DNA of 64,000 nt from Bacillus_BD sp963708895 (GTDB lineage Bacteria; Bacillota; Bacilli; Bacillales; Cytobacillaceae): assembly GCA_963708895.1 (NCBI GenBank), contig CAVPUE010000002.1, positions 558,001 through 622,000 of the forward strand, written 5' to 3'. The notes below the pieces were generated by a model. The model did not search any database and had not been told where the DNA came from. It was given only the letters and a program-made list of their open reading frames with translations. The position numbers were made by a program, and so were the translations under genes. This document shows positions 55,263 to 64,000 of this stretch, piece by piece; the first letter of the stretch is position 1; each line of letters begins with the position of its first letter.

Positions 55263-56225
55263 TTATTGAATAGTCGTTGTAGTATCGATACTAGAATTTG
55301 TAGGTTGCTGCATGTTTGATTGTTTCGTACTTCGATAGCATAATAATAGAAAATAGCTCAATAAACCAAATAAACATGAAATAAAAAAGGCGTGTGATAA
55401 GGCGACAAAGAGGTTTCCTCTTAAAAAGATGATAAAGGCACCGGCAATAACCTGTAAAGAAACTAAAGCAAAGGCAATGACCCAGCCCCAATAGATTACC
55501 TTTTCATGTCGATAATGTTTTATGGCTAAATAAAAGATATATCCAATCCAAATAAAGATGATTCCTGCAGCCGCCCTGTGTCCCATTTGAACCCATTCAT
55601 GCATGTTCGTGGGTAATGAGAATTGTCCATTATGGCAAAGCGGCCAATCCCCACAAACAAGACTTGCATTCACATGGCGTACAAGTGCTCCTGTATAAAC
55701 GACAATAAAACTATAAATCGTGACACCGATGATATGTTTCTTCATCCGTTTATCAAGAACTAATTTCTCTGCCTCAAATCGTTTATCCACCTCAAAAATT
55801 AGCAGTGTTAGTAGAAAGACAGTTGAAAACGAAATGAGTGAAATACCAAAATGAAGTGCTAGAACAAAATCTGATTGCCCCCATTTGACAGCCGCGGCCC
55901 CGATTAAGGCTTGTAAAACGAGAAAGAAAATCGAGTTAAATGCTAAAAACTTTGTCTCTCGGATATGTCCAATCGAACGCCATGCCCAGACTGATAAGAT
56001 CACTACTAATATTCCAACGGTACCTGACACAACTCGATGTGACAATTCGATTACTAACTCAGACGAAATTTCATCTGGAATGAGTTGTCCCTCGCAAAGT
56101 GGCCAAGATCGCCCACATCCCATACCCGAATCTGTTTTTGTTACAAGTGCACCACCTAATAGAATCAATAGCATACCAATGGTTGTAAATATAGATAACC
56201 ACTTTAGAGAGCGACTCAAAACCAT
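55263..56225 (-). CDS. ctaA: Heme A synthase CtaA
   Basis: Oxidises heme O to heme A for the aa3/caa3 oxidases. It is 320 residues with eight membrane helices. Two extracellular Cys pairs are present (CGRSWPLC near 37-44 and CGDWPLC near 190), together with heme-ligand His in ELSHRVVSG and MGHRAAAG. ATG with AGGTGA upstream. Divergent from ctaB, sharing the 56226-56727 control region. Confidence 0.95.
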   Translation of the reverse strand: MVLSRSLKWLSIFTTIGMLLILLGGALVTKTDSGMGCGRSWPLCEGQLIPDEISSELVIELSHRVVSGTVGILVVILSVWAWRSIGHIRETKFLAFNSIFFLVLQALIGAAAVKWGQSDFVLALHFGISLISFSTVFLLTLLIFEVDKRFEAEKLVLDKRMKKHIIGVTIYSFIVVYTGALVRHVNASLVCGDWPLCHNGQFSLPTNMHEWVQMGHRAAAGIIFIWIGYIFYLAIKHYRHEKVIYWGWVIAFALVSLQVIAGAFIIFLRGNLFVALSHAFFISCLFGLLSYFLLLCYRSTKQSNMQQPTNSSIDTTTTIQ

Positions 56226-56727
56226 TCACCTACTTAAAATTTAGTTTATCATTACTATCGTAATACATGAATGCATTTTATAAAAGTAATATACGAAATA
56301 GTGATATAATTTGATTATAACGAATTTTCTATCCATTTAAAAACAATTTTGATGTATAATATAAATAATCTGTTTAAATATTCAGTATTAATAAGGTGAA
56401 AAGGTTGAAAGTTAATCCGGAGTTTGTTAGAAATATAGTAGATAGTCATAATAATTAGATTTTTCTTAAAATTATTTTTTCTTTATTATGGCACGAAAGC
56501 AACATATAAATAAGTAAAATAACTTCTGAGTCACATGTTTTTCATAATAATTTCGTAAAAAGTTCACAAAAACCGTCAAAAATGTGATTTAATATACTGA
56601 AGAGACTATCAATTCTTAATTTGCTATTAATATTTTCACGTCTAAAATAGAAAAAATGTGATAATATTGGATGCATGTTTAAGTGACCCAATGCTAATTT
56701 CTCTCATTTTTGTGAAGGAGGAAGATA
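56226..56727. promoter_or_regulatory. Divergent control region of ctaA and ctaB
   Basis: A 502-base very AT-rich gap. On the minus strand TTTTTGTGAACTTTTTACG (56554-56572) resembles a ResD half-site (TTTGTGAA), and in B. subtilis the ctaA/ctaB region is ResD- and CcpA-controlled. I see no clear consensus promoter or cre, and no gene. Confidence 0.4.
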
Positions 56728-57651
56728 ATGTCTAGTCCAAGGTCTATTACACAAGGCAATGAAAACATCAAAACAGAGCTACCCCAAACTACTGTTTGGA
56801 AAGATTTTCTTGCACTTATAAAAATTGGTATTGTCAATTCTAATTTAATCACAACATTTACTGGAATATGGCTTGCTATTTATGTAACAAATAAGAGCTT
56901 TTTCGAACATCTAGATATATTGTTTTTCACTTTAATCGGTTCTGCCTTTATTATGGCTGGTTCCTGTAGTCTAAATAATTATATTGATCGTGATATTGAT
57001 CATTTAATGGAAAGGACAAAGGGGCGACCAACTGTAACGGGGAAAATGAACCCATCTAAAGTAGCGATTATGGGATTCCTTTTTATTATGATTGGTCTAT
57101 TCTTTTTGGCATTAACTACTCTTACGGCAACAATCATCGGAATAATTGGAGTGCTTAGTTATGTTGTCATTTACTCGATGTGGTCAAAAAGACAATATGT
57201 TTCTAATACAATTGTTGGTAGTATATCTGGAGCTGTTCCGCCACTTATTGGATGGGCAGCAGTTGATCCTAATTTAGATATCATGGCCTGGATGCTTTTC
57301 TTGATTATGTTTGCTTGGCAGCCACCACATTTTTATGCATTAGCCATGAGAAGAGTTGAGGAGTATCGTACTGCTAAAATACCAATGTTACCAGTCGTGA
57401 AAGGGTTTGCGACAACGAAAAGGCATATATTTTTTTGGATTATTTGTTTGATGCCATTGCCATTTTTTATGAATGAATTAGGGATTTCTTTTATCGTTTT
57501 AGCAACCATTCTTAATATAGGGTGGATTGTCATGGGAATATATGGAAGTAAATTCAAAGATGATATCAAATGGGCTAAACTGATGTTTGTATATTCATTA
57601 CAATATTTAACGATCATGTTTGTCTCAATGGTCATTTTTACACTTATATAA
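56728..57651 (+). CDS. ctaB: Protoheme IX farnesyltransferase (heme O synthase) CtaB
   Basis: Adds the farnesyl chain to heme B to give heme O. It is 307 residues with about nine helices. UbiA-family prenyl-binding motifs are seen: NNYIDRDIDHLMERTKGRP (NxxxDxxxD, about 87-105) and a second loop YRTAKIPMLPVVKG (about 211). ATG with GAAGGAGGAAG. First gene of ctaBCDEFG, though a hairpin follows it. Confidence 0.95.
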   Translation: MSSPRSITQGNENIKTELPQTTVWKDFLALIKIGIVNSNLITTFTGIWLAIYVTNKSFFEHLDILFFTLIGSAFIMAGSCSLNNYIDRDIDHLMERTKGRPTVTGKMNPSKVAIMGFLFIMIGLFFLALTTLTATIIGIIGVLSYVVIYSMWSKRQYVSNTIVGSISGAVPPLIGWAAVDPNLDIMAWMLFLIMFAWQPPHFYALAMRRVEEYRTAKIPMLPVVKGFATTKRHIFFWIICLMPLPFFMNELGISFIVLATILNIGWIVMGIYGSKFKDDIKWAKLMFVYSLQYLTIMFVSMVIFTLI

Positions 57652-57721
57652 TGAAGATTAAATGGATTCATCCTAAAATTTGCTCTATTACTGTTATCAA
57701 CTGGAGTTCACATCAAATAAG

Positions 57722-57755
57722 GGCGTCACTCATATGAATAAAGGAGTGGCGTTTT
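57722..57755 (+). terminator. Hairpin between ctaB and ctaC
   Basis: Stem GCGTCACTC / GAGTGGCGT with one mismatch and TTTT. In B. subtilis ctaB and ctaCDEF are separately transcribed, and this hairpin suits that. Confidence 0.65.
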
Positions 57756-57878
57756 GCTTGGATTTTGTAGGAAATCCTTTCCTGTTTTATTAAGATAGAT
57801 AGAGCAGAAAGGATTTATCTATAGAAATTATTTACAAAATATTAAAAATTTTTAGAGAAAGAGGGGTATGAATACAAT

Positions 57879-58937
57879 ATGAAGAGACTATCGCAGTGGC
57901 GTCTTTTTCCACTACTAGTGGTACTAGCGTTTGTTCTCTCTGGTTGTGGTGAACCACATTTATCTACTTTGCAGCCAGCTGGGGAAGTTGCTAAACAACA
58001 GTATGATTTAATGCTGTTAAGTACTGCTATTATGGTAGGAGTTATTCTAGTAGTAGTTGTCATTTTCTTATACGTCATTTTTAAATTCAGAAGAAAGGAT
58101 GACAAAATTCCAAAACAAGTAGAAGGGAATCATAAGCTTGAAATTATTTGGACTGCAATACCAATTCTATTATTAATAATCCTTGCGGTTCCGACTGTAG
58201 CTTCGACTTTTGACTTGGGTAATACAGAGGAAATGGATAGGGAGGGTACTGATGCAGTCATCGTTAATGTTCGGGCAAATCTTTATTGGTGGGAATTCGA
58301 ATATCCAAATGAAAAAATTGTTACCAGTCAAGAGTTAGTTGTACCAACAGATGAGAAAATCTACTTTAATTTAAAAGCATCAGACGTCAAGCATTCATTT
58401 TGGGTACCATCTGCTGGTGGGAAGCTGGATACGAATACAGATAATGTAAATAAATTCTGGCTTGAGTTTGATAGTAAAAAAGCTGAAGAGGCTGGAAATA
58501 TTTTTTATGGTAAATGTGCCGAACTTTGTGGACCTTCCCATGCATTAATGGATTTTAAGGTGAAAGCGGTCTCGAGAGACGAGTATGATAATTGGATTGC
58601 AGATATGCAAACTGTTACAGAGCCAAAACAAGCTACAACCGCTTCTGCACAGCAAGGTCAAGAAATCTATAATAGTAGCTGTATTGGCTGTCATGCTGTG
58701 ACACCATCAAATGCAACACCTGAAGCTGCAAGGCTAGCACCAAACTTAGGGAATTTTGGAGAGCGCGATACAATTGCTGGTATATTAGAACATAATGAAG
58801 AAAATTTAAAGAAATGGATTCAAGATCCTGAAGCGATTAAACCTGGCAATAAAATGACTGGAACTTATGGGAAATTATCTGATGAAGAATTAGATGCATT
58901 AACAGAATACTTAATGGGATTAAAAACTCAAGAATAA
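57879..58937 (+). CDS. ctaC: Cytochrome caa3 oxidase subunit II with cytochrome c domain
   Basis: A membrane-anchored electron-entry subunit, 352 residues. A lipoprotein signal (VLAFVLSGCGEP) and two helices precede the cupredoxin domain, whose CuA ligands lie in KHSFWVPS and YGKCAELCGPSHALM. A fused C-terminal cytochrome c follows with CIGCHA (about 268-273) and the axial Met in NKMTGTYG. This fusion defines caa3 oxidases. ATG 57879 has a rather distant AGAGGGG. Confidence 0.95.
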   Translation: MKRLSQWRLFPLLVVLAFVLSGCGEPHLSTLQPAGEVAKQQYDLMLLSTAIMVGVILVVVVIFLYVIFKFRRKDDKIPKQVEGNHKLEIIWTAIPILLLIILAVPTVASTFDLGNTEEMDREGTDAVIVNVRANLYWWEFEYPNEKIVTSQELVVPTDEKIYFNLKASDVKHSFWVPSAGGKLDTNTDNVNKFWLEFDSKKAEEAGNIFYGKCAELCGPSHALMDFKVKAVSRDEYDNWIADMQTVTEPKQATTASAQQGQEIYNSSCIGCHAVTPSNATPEAARLAPNLGNFGERDTIAGILEHNEENLKKWIQDPEAIKPGNKMTGTYGKLSDEELDALTEYLMGLKTQE

Positions 58938-58968
58938 TTGGAATATTTCGTAAAGGGGAGGTATATTT

Positions 58969-60862
58969 GTGAGTACCTATGCGGAGAAAAAAGGGTTTGG
59001 AGCATTTATGTGGGACTATTTAACAACAGTTGACCATAAAAAGATAGCTCACCTTTATTTTATAGCAGGTGCACTGTTTTTTGTTATTGGTGGGATAGAA
59101 GCCATGATGATACGAATTCAACTTCTTGAACCAAATAGCGATTTTGTCAGTGCAGGATTATTTAATGAACTCATCACGATGCATGGAACAACGATGATTT
59201 TTTTAGCAGCTACGCCTTTGTTATTTGCTTTTATGAATGCGATTATGCCATTGCAAATTGGAGCGCGTGATGTTGCTTATCCATTTTTAAATTCGTTGGG
59301 CTTTTGGTTATTTCTTTTTGGGGGAATCTTTTTAAACCTGTCATGGTTTTTAGGAGGAGCACCTGATGCAGGTTGGACTTCATATGCTTCATTATCCTTA
59401 GAGTCGCCTGGACATGGAATCGATTTTTATACACTTGGATTGCAGATAGCTGGTTTTGGAACCTTAATATCTGGGATTAATTTTCTAGTCACGATCATTA
59501 ATATGCGAGCACCAGGTATGACATTTATGCGTATGCCATTGTTTACTTGGACTACATTTATCGCATCAACTTTAATCCTATTTGCTTTTACACCGCTTGC
59601 AATTGGATTGTTTTTATTAACATTTGACCGTCTCTTTGGAGCAAATTTCTTCAACGTAGCAGGTGGCGGTAATACAATTATCTATGAACATATCTTCTGG
59701 ATATTTGGTCACCCTGAAGTATATATTTTAATATTGCCTGCGTTTGGAATTTTCTCTGAAATTTTTTCAACCTTCTCAAGAAAAAGATTATTCGGATATT
59801 CATCTATGGTCTTTGCAACGATGTTAATTGGATTTTTTGGATTTATGGTATGGGCGCACCATATGTTTACAACAGGGCTTGGTTCTGTTGCGAATGCAAT
59901 TTTTGCGGTTGCAACGATGGCGATTGCCGTTCCAACAGGTATAAAAATATTCAACTGGTTATTTACGATGTGGGGAGGAAGCATTAAATTTACAACACCT
60001 ATGCTTTATGCAATTGCTTTTATTCCATCATTCGTAATGGGTGGAGTAACGGGAATCATGCAAGCAGCTGCACCTGCAGATTATCAATACCATGATAGTT
60101 ATTTCATTGTTGCTCATTTCCACTATGTCATTGTCGGTGGAGTCGTTTTAGCTTTACTTGCCGCAACCCATTTCTACTGGCCAAAAATGTTTGGAACGAT
60201 GTTAAATGAAAAATTAGGAAAAGTGACATTTTGGTTATTTTTAATTGGTTTCCATTTAACATTCTTTATCCAACATTTCCTAGGTTTGATGGGAATGCCA
60301 CGTCGTGTATTTACTTATCTTGCCTAATCAAGGATGGGATACGGGGAACATGATTAGTACAGTCGGTGCTTTTGTGATGGCCATTGCTGTAGTCATATTA
60401 GTTATAAATGTAATTATGACAATCGTTAAAAATGAAAAGGTAGGGAACGATCCATGGGAAGATGGCCGAACTCTAGAATGGGCTATTCCATCACCACCAC
60501 CATTTTATAACTTTAAGCAAACACCACTTGTTCGTGGTTTAGATCCTTATTGGATTGAAAAAATGGATGGGAAGAAAAGTCTAACACCAGCTGAGCCGTT
60601 AGGTGACATTCATATGCCAAATTCATCCTTTACACCATTTATTATTTCATTAGGATTATTTATCGCAGCATTTGGAGCTATGTATCAATATGATCTGAAT
60701 ACAGGAGACGTTTTTGCAAATAAACCAGCAGTTGTCGTGTTTATTCTAGGATTAGTCATCACATTTGGTGCTATGGCCTTCCGTTCCGCAAAAGATGATC
60801 ATGGTTACCATATTCATAAAGAAGATTTAGTTGACGATGATGATAAAGGGGTGAAGGCATAA
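58969..60862 (+). CDS. ctaD: Cytochrome caa3 oxidase subunit I, one frameshift
   Basis: The heme-copper catalytic subunit that reduces oxygen and pumps protons, about 630 residues. Heme and CuB ligands are clear: TMHGTTMIFL, IFGHPEVYILILP (His-Tyr), VWAHHMFTTG and VAHFHYVIVGG. The frame ends at YLA-stop near 60321 and resumes as PNQGWDTGNMISTVGAF, one extra base; the remaining helices and DHGYHIHKEDLV complete the protein. GTG start with GGGGAGG. Its stop overlaps the ctaE ATG by one base. Confidence 0.95.
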
Positions 60863-61491
60863 TGGAAATACAAGAAAAATTTACTGTAGAAACATGGCCT
60901 GCATCACCTGAAAGACAAACGTTGGAAGCAAAAAATAAATTTTTGGGTTTTTGGTTGTTTTTAGGTGGAGAGACTGTCCTATTTGCAACGCTTTTTGCGA
61001 CATATCTTGCCTTAAAAGATAAGGTTCCTAGTCCGGAACATGCATTAGCAAAAGATTTATTTGAACTACCACTTGTTTTTGCTACAACGATGATATTATT
61101 AACAAGTTCTTTAACAAGTGTTTATGCGATGTATCATATGAAAAATTATCAATTTAAAAAAATGATGATTTGGCTAGGGATTACGGTTTTATTAGGAGGT
61201 TCGTTTTTAGCACTTGAAATTTATGAATTTAATCATTATATTCATGAATTTGGACATACATTTACAAGTAGTGCATTCGGATCAGCTTTTTATACTTTAA
61301 CAGGTTTTCATGGAGCACACGTTGCTTTTGGTCTAGGTTGGATCATTACGCTTATGATACGTAATGCCAAAAGAGGACTTAACTTATACAATGCGCCTAA
61401 ATTTTATGTAGCTAGTCTTTATTGGCACTTTATTGATGTCGTTTGGGTATTTATCTTTACAGTCGTTTATTTAATGGGAATGGTGGGATAA
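60862..61491 (+). CDS. ctaE: Cytochrome caa3 oxidase subunit III
   Basis: A 209-residue membrane subunit of the COX3 family: LGFWLFLGGETVLFATLFATYLAL at the start, TLTGFHGAHVAFGLGWI and YWHFIDVVWVFIFTVVYL at the end, with the family's lipid-binding acidic residue in the first helix. Start overlaps the end of ctaD (TAATG), so the two are coupled. Confidence 0.95.
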   Translation: MEIQEKFTVETWPASPERQTLEAKNKFLGFWLFLGGETVLFATLFATYLALKDKVPSPEHALAKDLFELPLVFATTMILLTSSLTSVYAMYHMKNYQFKKMMIWLGITVLLGGSFLALEIYEFNHYIHEFGHTFTSSAFGSAFYTLTGFHGAHVAFGLGWIITLMIRNAKRGLNLYNAPKFYVASLYWHFIDVVWVFIFTVVYLMGMVG

Positions 61492-61495
61492 TCTG

Positions 61496-61831
61496 ATGAA
61501 TAACGAAAAAATGAATTCAGTTAACCCAAATGCGAATGTTCATTACCGTCAAAGGAAAAACGCAGAAGAGATGAAGCATCAAGTGATAACATTTGCCTTA
61601 ATGATTTTCCTAACACTTATTGCTTTTGTGGCGGTTGCATATGATGGGTTTAGCAGTTGGTTTACAATTCCATTTATTCTTTTGTTAGCTCTTATCCAAG
61701 TAGCTTACCAACTATATTACTTTATGCATATGAGTCATAAAGGTCATGGGATGGTTGCGCTCTTTATGTATAGTGGAATATTTGTAGCATTTCTGACTGT
61801 TTTAGCATTTGTGACGATTATTTGGTGGTAA
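61496..61831 (+). CDS. ctaF: Cytochrome caa3 oxidase subunit IV
   Basis: A 111-residue protein with three helices: HQVITFALMIFLTLIAFVAVA, FTIPFILLLALIQVAYQLYYFMHM and ALFMYSGIFVAFLTVLAFVTIIWW. The YYFMHMSHKGHG motif is typical of bacterial subunit IV. It starts four bases after ctaE and ends the structural operon at a terminator. Confidence 0.93.
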   Translation: MNNEKMNSVNPNANVHYRQRKNAEEMKHQVITFALMIFLTLIAFVAVAYDGFSSWFTIPFILLLALIQVAYQLYYFMHMSHKGHGMVALFMYSGIFVAFLTVLAFVTIIWW

Positions 61832-61836
61832 AAGGT

Positions 61837-61872
61837 AAAAAAGGAAATCAGTGCAACTGATTTCCTTTTTTA
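61837..61872 (+). terminator. Terminator after ctaF
   Basis: Stem AAGGAAATCAGT / ACTGATTTCCTT followed by TTTTT. Confidence 0.88.
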
Positions 61873-61916
61873 TCATATGGCTCATTACAAGATGGTAGAA
61901 ATATGAGGTGAAAGAG

Positions 61917-62810
61917 ATGTCTCTTGCAATATTTGGATTTAGAGCTTTATGGAGTCCATTCTTATTCATTTTTGTTCTTTTGATAACCGCTGGCTTTTTT
62001 CTTATAACAATTAAATATCGATCCTATTTTAAAAATAGTGAACCTCTTACAAAATCGCAAGCGTTCTTGTTTATCGTAGCAATGACATTGTTCTATCTTA
62101 CTAAAGGCGGTCCGATTGATTTAATGGGTCATCTAATGTTTTATGCACATATGATTCAAATGGCCGTATTACTTTTTATTATCCCTCCAATATTGATCAT
62201 TTCGATTCCTGATTGGATTTGGAAGAATCTATGGGCAACGACTCTTTTCAGTAGAATTTTTGGGTTTTTAAAAAAACCGCTTATTATATTAATTTTATTT
62301 AATGCGGTGTTTTCTTTATATCATCTGCCAATTATATTTGATTTTATCAAGACAAACATCATTCTACACGAATTATATACTGGTTTATTAATGTTATTAG
62401 CGTTAGGGCTGTGGTGGCCACTCGTCAATAAGATTGAAACCTATCAGAGTTTAACGGGATTAAAAAAGGTAGCGTATATCTTTGCAAGTGGTGCTTTAAT
62501 TCTACCAGCATGTGCTTTAATTATTTTTAATGATCATCCCATGTATGCGACCTATTCTAATCCTGAATTATGGGCCCAATCATTAGCACTTTGTGTACCA
62601 TCCTCTACATTATCATCATTGGATTTGAGTGGGCCTGAAATGTTTACTTCCATGTCTTTAATTCATGATCAGCAATTAGGTGGAGTATTAATGAAGGTAA
62701 TTCAAGAAATCGTTTACGGTTTCGTTCTTTCACGTGTTTTTCTGGAGTGGTATAAAAAAGATCAACAAGAAGCTGAAAAAGCGATATATAATCCACAAAT
62801 TGTTGAATAG
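61917..62810 (+). CDS. ctaG: Cytochrome oxidase assembly factor CtaG (caa3 type)
   Basis: A membrane protein of 297 residues with seven helices, needed for CuB assembly in the caa3 oxidase. Characteristic: FGFRALWSPFLFIF, YLTKGGPIDLMGHLMFYAHMIQMAV (His cluster), PLIILILFNAVFSLYHLP and HDQQLGGVLMKVIQEIVYG. ATG 61917 has GAGGTG six bases upstream and gives the 297 residues I remember for B. subtilis; GTG 61908 is rejected. Separate transcript unit after a terminator. Confidence 0.93.
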   Translation: MSLAIFGFRALWSPFLFIFVLLITAGFFLITIKYRSYFKNSEPLTKSQAFLFIVAMTLFYLTKGGPIDLMGHLMFYAHMIQMAVLLFIIPPILIISIPDWIWKNLWATTLFSRIFGFLKKPLIILILFNAVFSLYHLPIIFDFIKTNIILHELYTGLLMLLALGLWWPLVNKIETYQSLTGLKKVAYIFASGALILPACALIIFNDHPMYATYSNPELWAQSLALCVPSSTLSSLDLSGPEMFTSMSLIHDQQLGGVLMKVIQEIVYGFVLSRVFLEWYKKDQQEAEKAIYNPQIVE

Positions 62811-62819
62811 TTAAATGTA

Positions 62820-62847
62820 AAAGGCCACTGTTTTAGGAGTGGCTTTA
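62820..62847 (+). terminator. Terminator after ctaG
   Basis: Stem AAGGCCACT / AGTGGCTTT with an eight-base loop, then TTATAATA. Confidence 0.65.
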
Positions 62848-62999
62848 TAATAGAATAAGAAAAAGTCAACTGAAATTATCACATTTATCACTCTGAAATA
62901 AGTATATTTTGTGAATAAACTTCAATATCATTGAAAAAAAGAACAACCTACTCTAGAATGAAATTAGAAAAATAGGAATATTTTAGAGAGGAATTAACG

Positions 63000-63468
63000 A
63001 TGGAATATTCATTACCTGTATTACCAACTATTAGTACGACATTTATTATGTTAAGTGCCATCATGGTAGCAATTGGATGGGGGTTAATTAGAAAAAGGAA
63101 GATTGAAGCACACAAAAAGGTCATGATAGTGGCTGCTATATTTGCTATCATATTTTTTATCATTTATGCAAGTAGAACTATTTTTATTGGAAATACATCT
63201 TTCGGTGGACCAGATCATATCAAAATCTATTATACCATTTTCTTAGTTTTTCATATAACGTTGGCTACTGTGGGTGCTGTACTAGGAATCATCTCACTTA
63301 TTACTGGTTTTAAAAATTCTTTATCTAAACATAGAAAACTTGGTCCGATCACAAGTATTGTTTGGTTTTTCACTGGGATTACTGGATTTACTTGTTTATT
63401 TACTACTTTATGTGATCTATCCTGGTGGGGACACAACATCTGTTATTAAAGCAATCTTAGGATTTTAA
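63000..63468 (+). CDS. DUF420 membrane protein, one frameshift
   Basis: A small membrane protein of the DUF420 family (YozB in B. subtilis), often next to oxidase genes and thought to be related to CtaM-like assembly factors. Four to five helices; VLPTISTTFIMLSAIMVAIGW at the start, AHKKVMIVAAIFAIIFFIIYASRTIFIG, FLVFHITLATVGAVLGI, KHRKLGPITSIVWFFTGITG. The frame changes near 63391: removing one T of ACTTGTTTA restores VYLLLYVIYPGG and a stop at 63468. Joined length about 155. ATG with AGAGAGG. Confidence 0.86.
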
Positions 63469-63503
63469 AAAAGGCTCAGGGGAATTTCCCTGAGCCTTTT
63501 TGA
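63467..63503. terminator. Bidirectional terminator before the YugN-like gene
   Basis: Stem AAAAAGGCTCAGGGGAA / TTCCCTGAGCCTTTTT between convergent genes. Confidence 0.88.
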
Positions 63504-63508
63504 TTAGA

Positions 63509-63874
63509 TTATTTAGCTATTATAAATTGATCAATTTGTGACTTCAAGGCAGCAAGAATTTTTTCACACTCATTAACTAATGTACTTGGAAATGTCTCAC
63601 CAGAACCATATTCTACACCATGTGGATAATAATGTTTTCCAAGTATTGGTGTTAATAGTTGGATTGTAGCACTATTGGAACCGACATCCCCATCAGTTGC
63701 ATACCCCATAATTCGTAAGTAAAATGTTCCTTCAGCGATTTCGAATTTACGATCATAGGTTACTCTTTCATAATCCCATTGCCCAGCTCTTACAAGACTA
63801 TTCTGAAGCATAAGATCATCTAATAAGTTCAAATCTGTTTTCACCGTTTCAATACCAGTGTTTTCAAATTTCAC
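63509..63874 (-). CDS. YugN-like family protein
   Basis: A soluble 121-residue protein: VKFENTGIETVKTDLNLLDDLM, the strongly conserved VRAGQWDYERVTYDRKFEI, GYATDGDVGS and TPILGKHYYPHGVEYG. This is the YugN-like family; the function is unknown. The start is GTG 63874 with AAGGAGGGA six bases upstream; the frame extension to 63946 runs into an Ile-rich AT stretch and is rejected. The last 50 bases of the window hold nothing I can call. Confidence 0.85.
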   Translation of the reverse strand: MKFENTGIETVKTDLNLLDDLMLQNSLVRAGQWDYERVTYDRKFEIAEGTFYLRIMGYATDGDVGSNSATIQLLTPILGKHYYPHGVEYGSGETFPSTLVNECEKILAALKSQIDQFIIAK

Positions 63875-64000
63875 GATTGATCCCTCCTTGCAAACTTTAA
63901 AAATTATAATTATTATATTTTTTGGAATATTCAATCCTATGTTCAATAATAGTGGAAAAGCGGTAAAGTTTCAATCTATTCTGGATGAGAATTGGACATT

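Noticed and set aside
1..64000. CRISPR arrays, insertion sequences, prophage, rRNA or tRNA genes
   Set aside because: No regularly spaced repeats, transposase or integrase frames, phage genes, or recognisable tRNA/rRNA sequences were seen.

Overview
The window reads as a chromosome segment of a low-GC, endospore-forming member of the Bacillaceae. Evidence: AT-rich sequence, strong AGGAGG ribosome sites with many TTG/GTG starts, an alpha/beta-type small acid-soluble spore protein, a Spo0E-type phosphatase, a KinD-type sporulation kinase, a CtsR-controlled clpE and a caa3 oxidase cluster. Gene order follows Bacillus subtilis, as I remember it, through several blocks: kinD-mhqR-(motBA missing)-clpE-ykvI; ykvS; ykwC-cheV-ykyB-ykuD; ykuE-ykuJ-ykuL; ykuR-ktrC-rnjA-rpoY-def; pdhABCD-SR1-speA-yktA-yktB-ykzI-suhB; ylaF-typA-ylaH-ylaI-ylaL-ylaJ-phoH2(ylaK)-ylaN-ftsW-pycA-ctaA/ctaBCDEFG. 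Genus and species cannot be named from this alone. Genes I remember as absent from B. subtilis 168 are prfC (cut by the left edge) and a ppx-ppk polyphosphate pair set between ykuD and ykuE.

Layout. 1-5.9 kb: prfC end, SASP, KtrD potassium channel, small spore-like genes, a B12-binding radical SAM enzyme, a Spo0E-like protein. 6-13 kb: an Fsr-like MFS pump, kinD, mhqR, clpE, ykvI. 13-19.5 kb: lipoproteins, a CPBP protease, ykvS, ykwC, cheV, ykyB, ykuD. 19.6-31 kb: ppx, ppk, ykuE, ykuJ, ykuL, a DHA2 pump, ykuR, ktrC, rnjA, rpoY. 31-43 kb: def, the pyruvate dehydrogenase operon, the SR1/SR1P dual-function RNA, speA and small conserved genes. 43-55 kb: typA, yla genes, ftsW and pycA. 55-63.5 kb: heme A synthesis and caa3 cytochrome oxidase. 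Together the last half covers pyruvate entry to the TCA cycle (PDH, pyruvate carboxylase) and the respiratory terminal oxidase. KtrC and KtrD, the two halves of one K+ transporter, both lie in the window about 26 kb apart.

A dominant feature is sequence damage: about 21 one-base frame changes interrupt 14 genes, among them all four pdh genes, pycA (three times), typA, clpE and ctaD. In each case the protein continues in another frame a few codons later, and about 18 of the 21 look like one extra base, often a doubled base. This fits residual sequencing indels far better than gene decay, and the merged spans given here are the likely real genes.

The less ordinary content is small and regulatory: a gene with a sigma-G-like promoter and a GPR-protease-like site; two tandem tiny genes with related motifs; a 23-residue cationic peptide gene; an SR1P locus with two CcpN-like operators and a cre-like site; a consensus promoter plus palindrome before mhqR; CtsR boxes before clpE; and a protein-like open frame with no start codon beside ykuJ. 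No rRNA, tRNA, CRISPR array, insertion sequence or prophage was seen, and I found no convincing wholly new multi-gene system.
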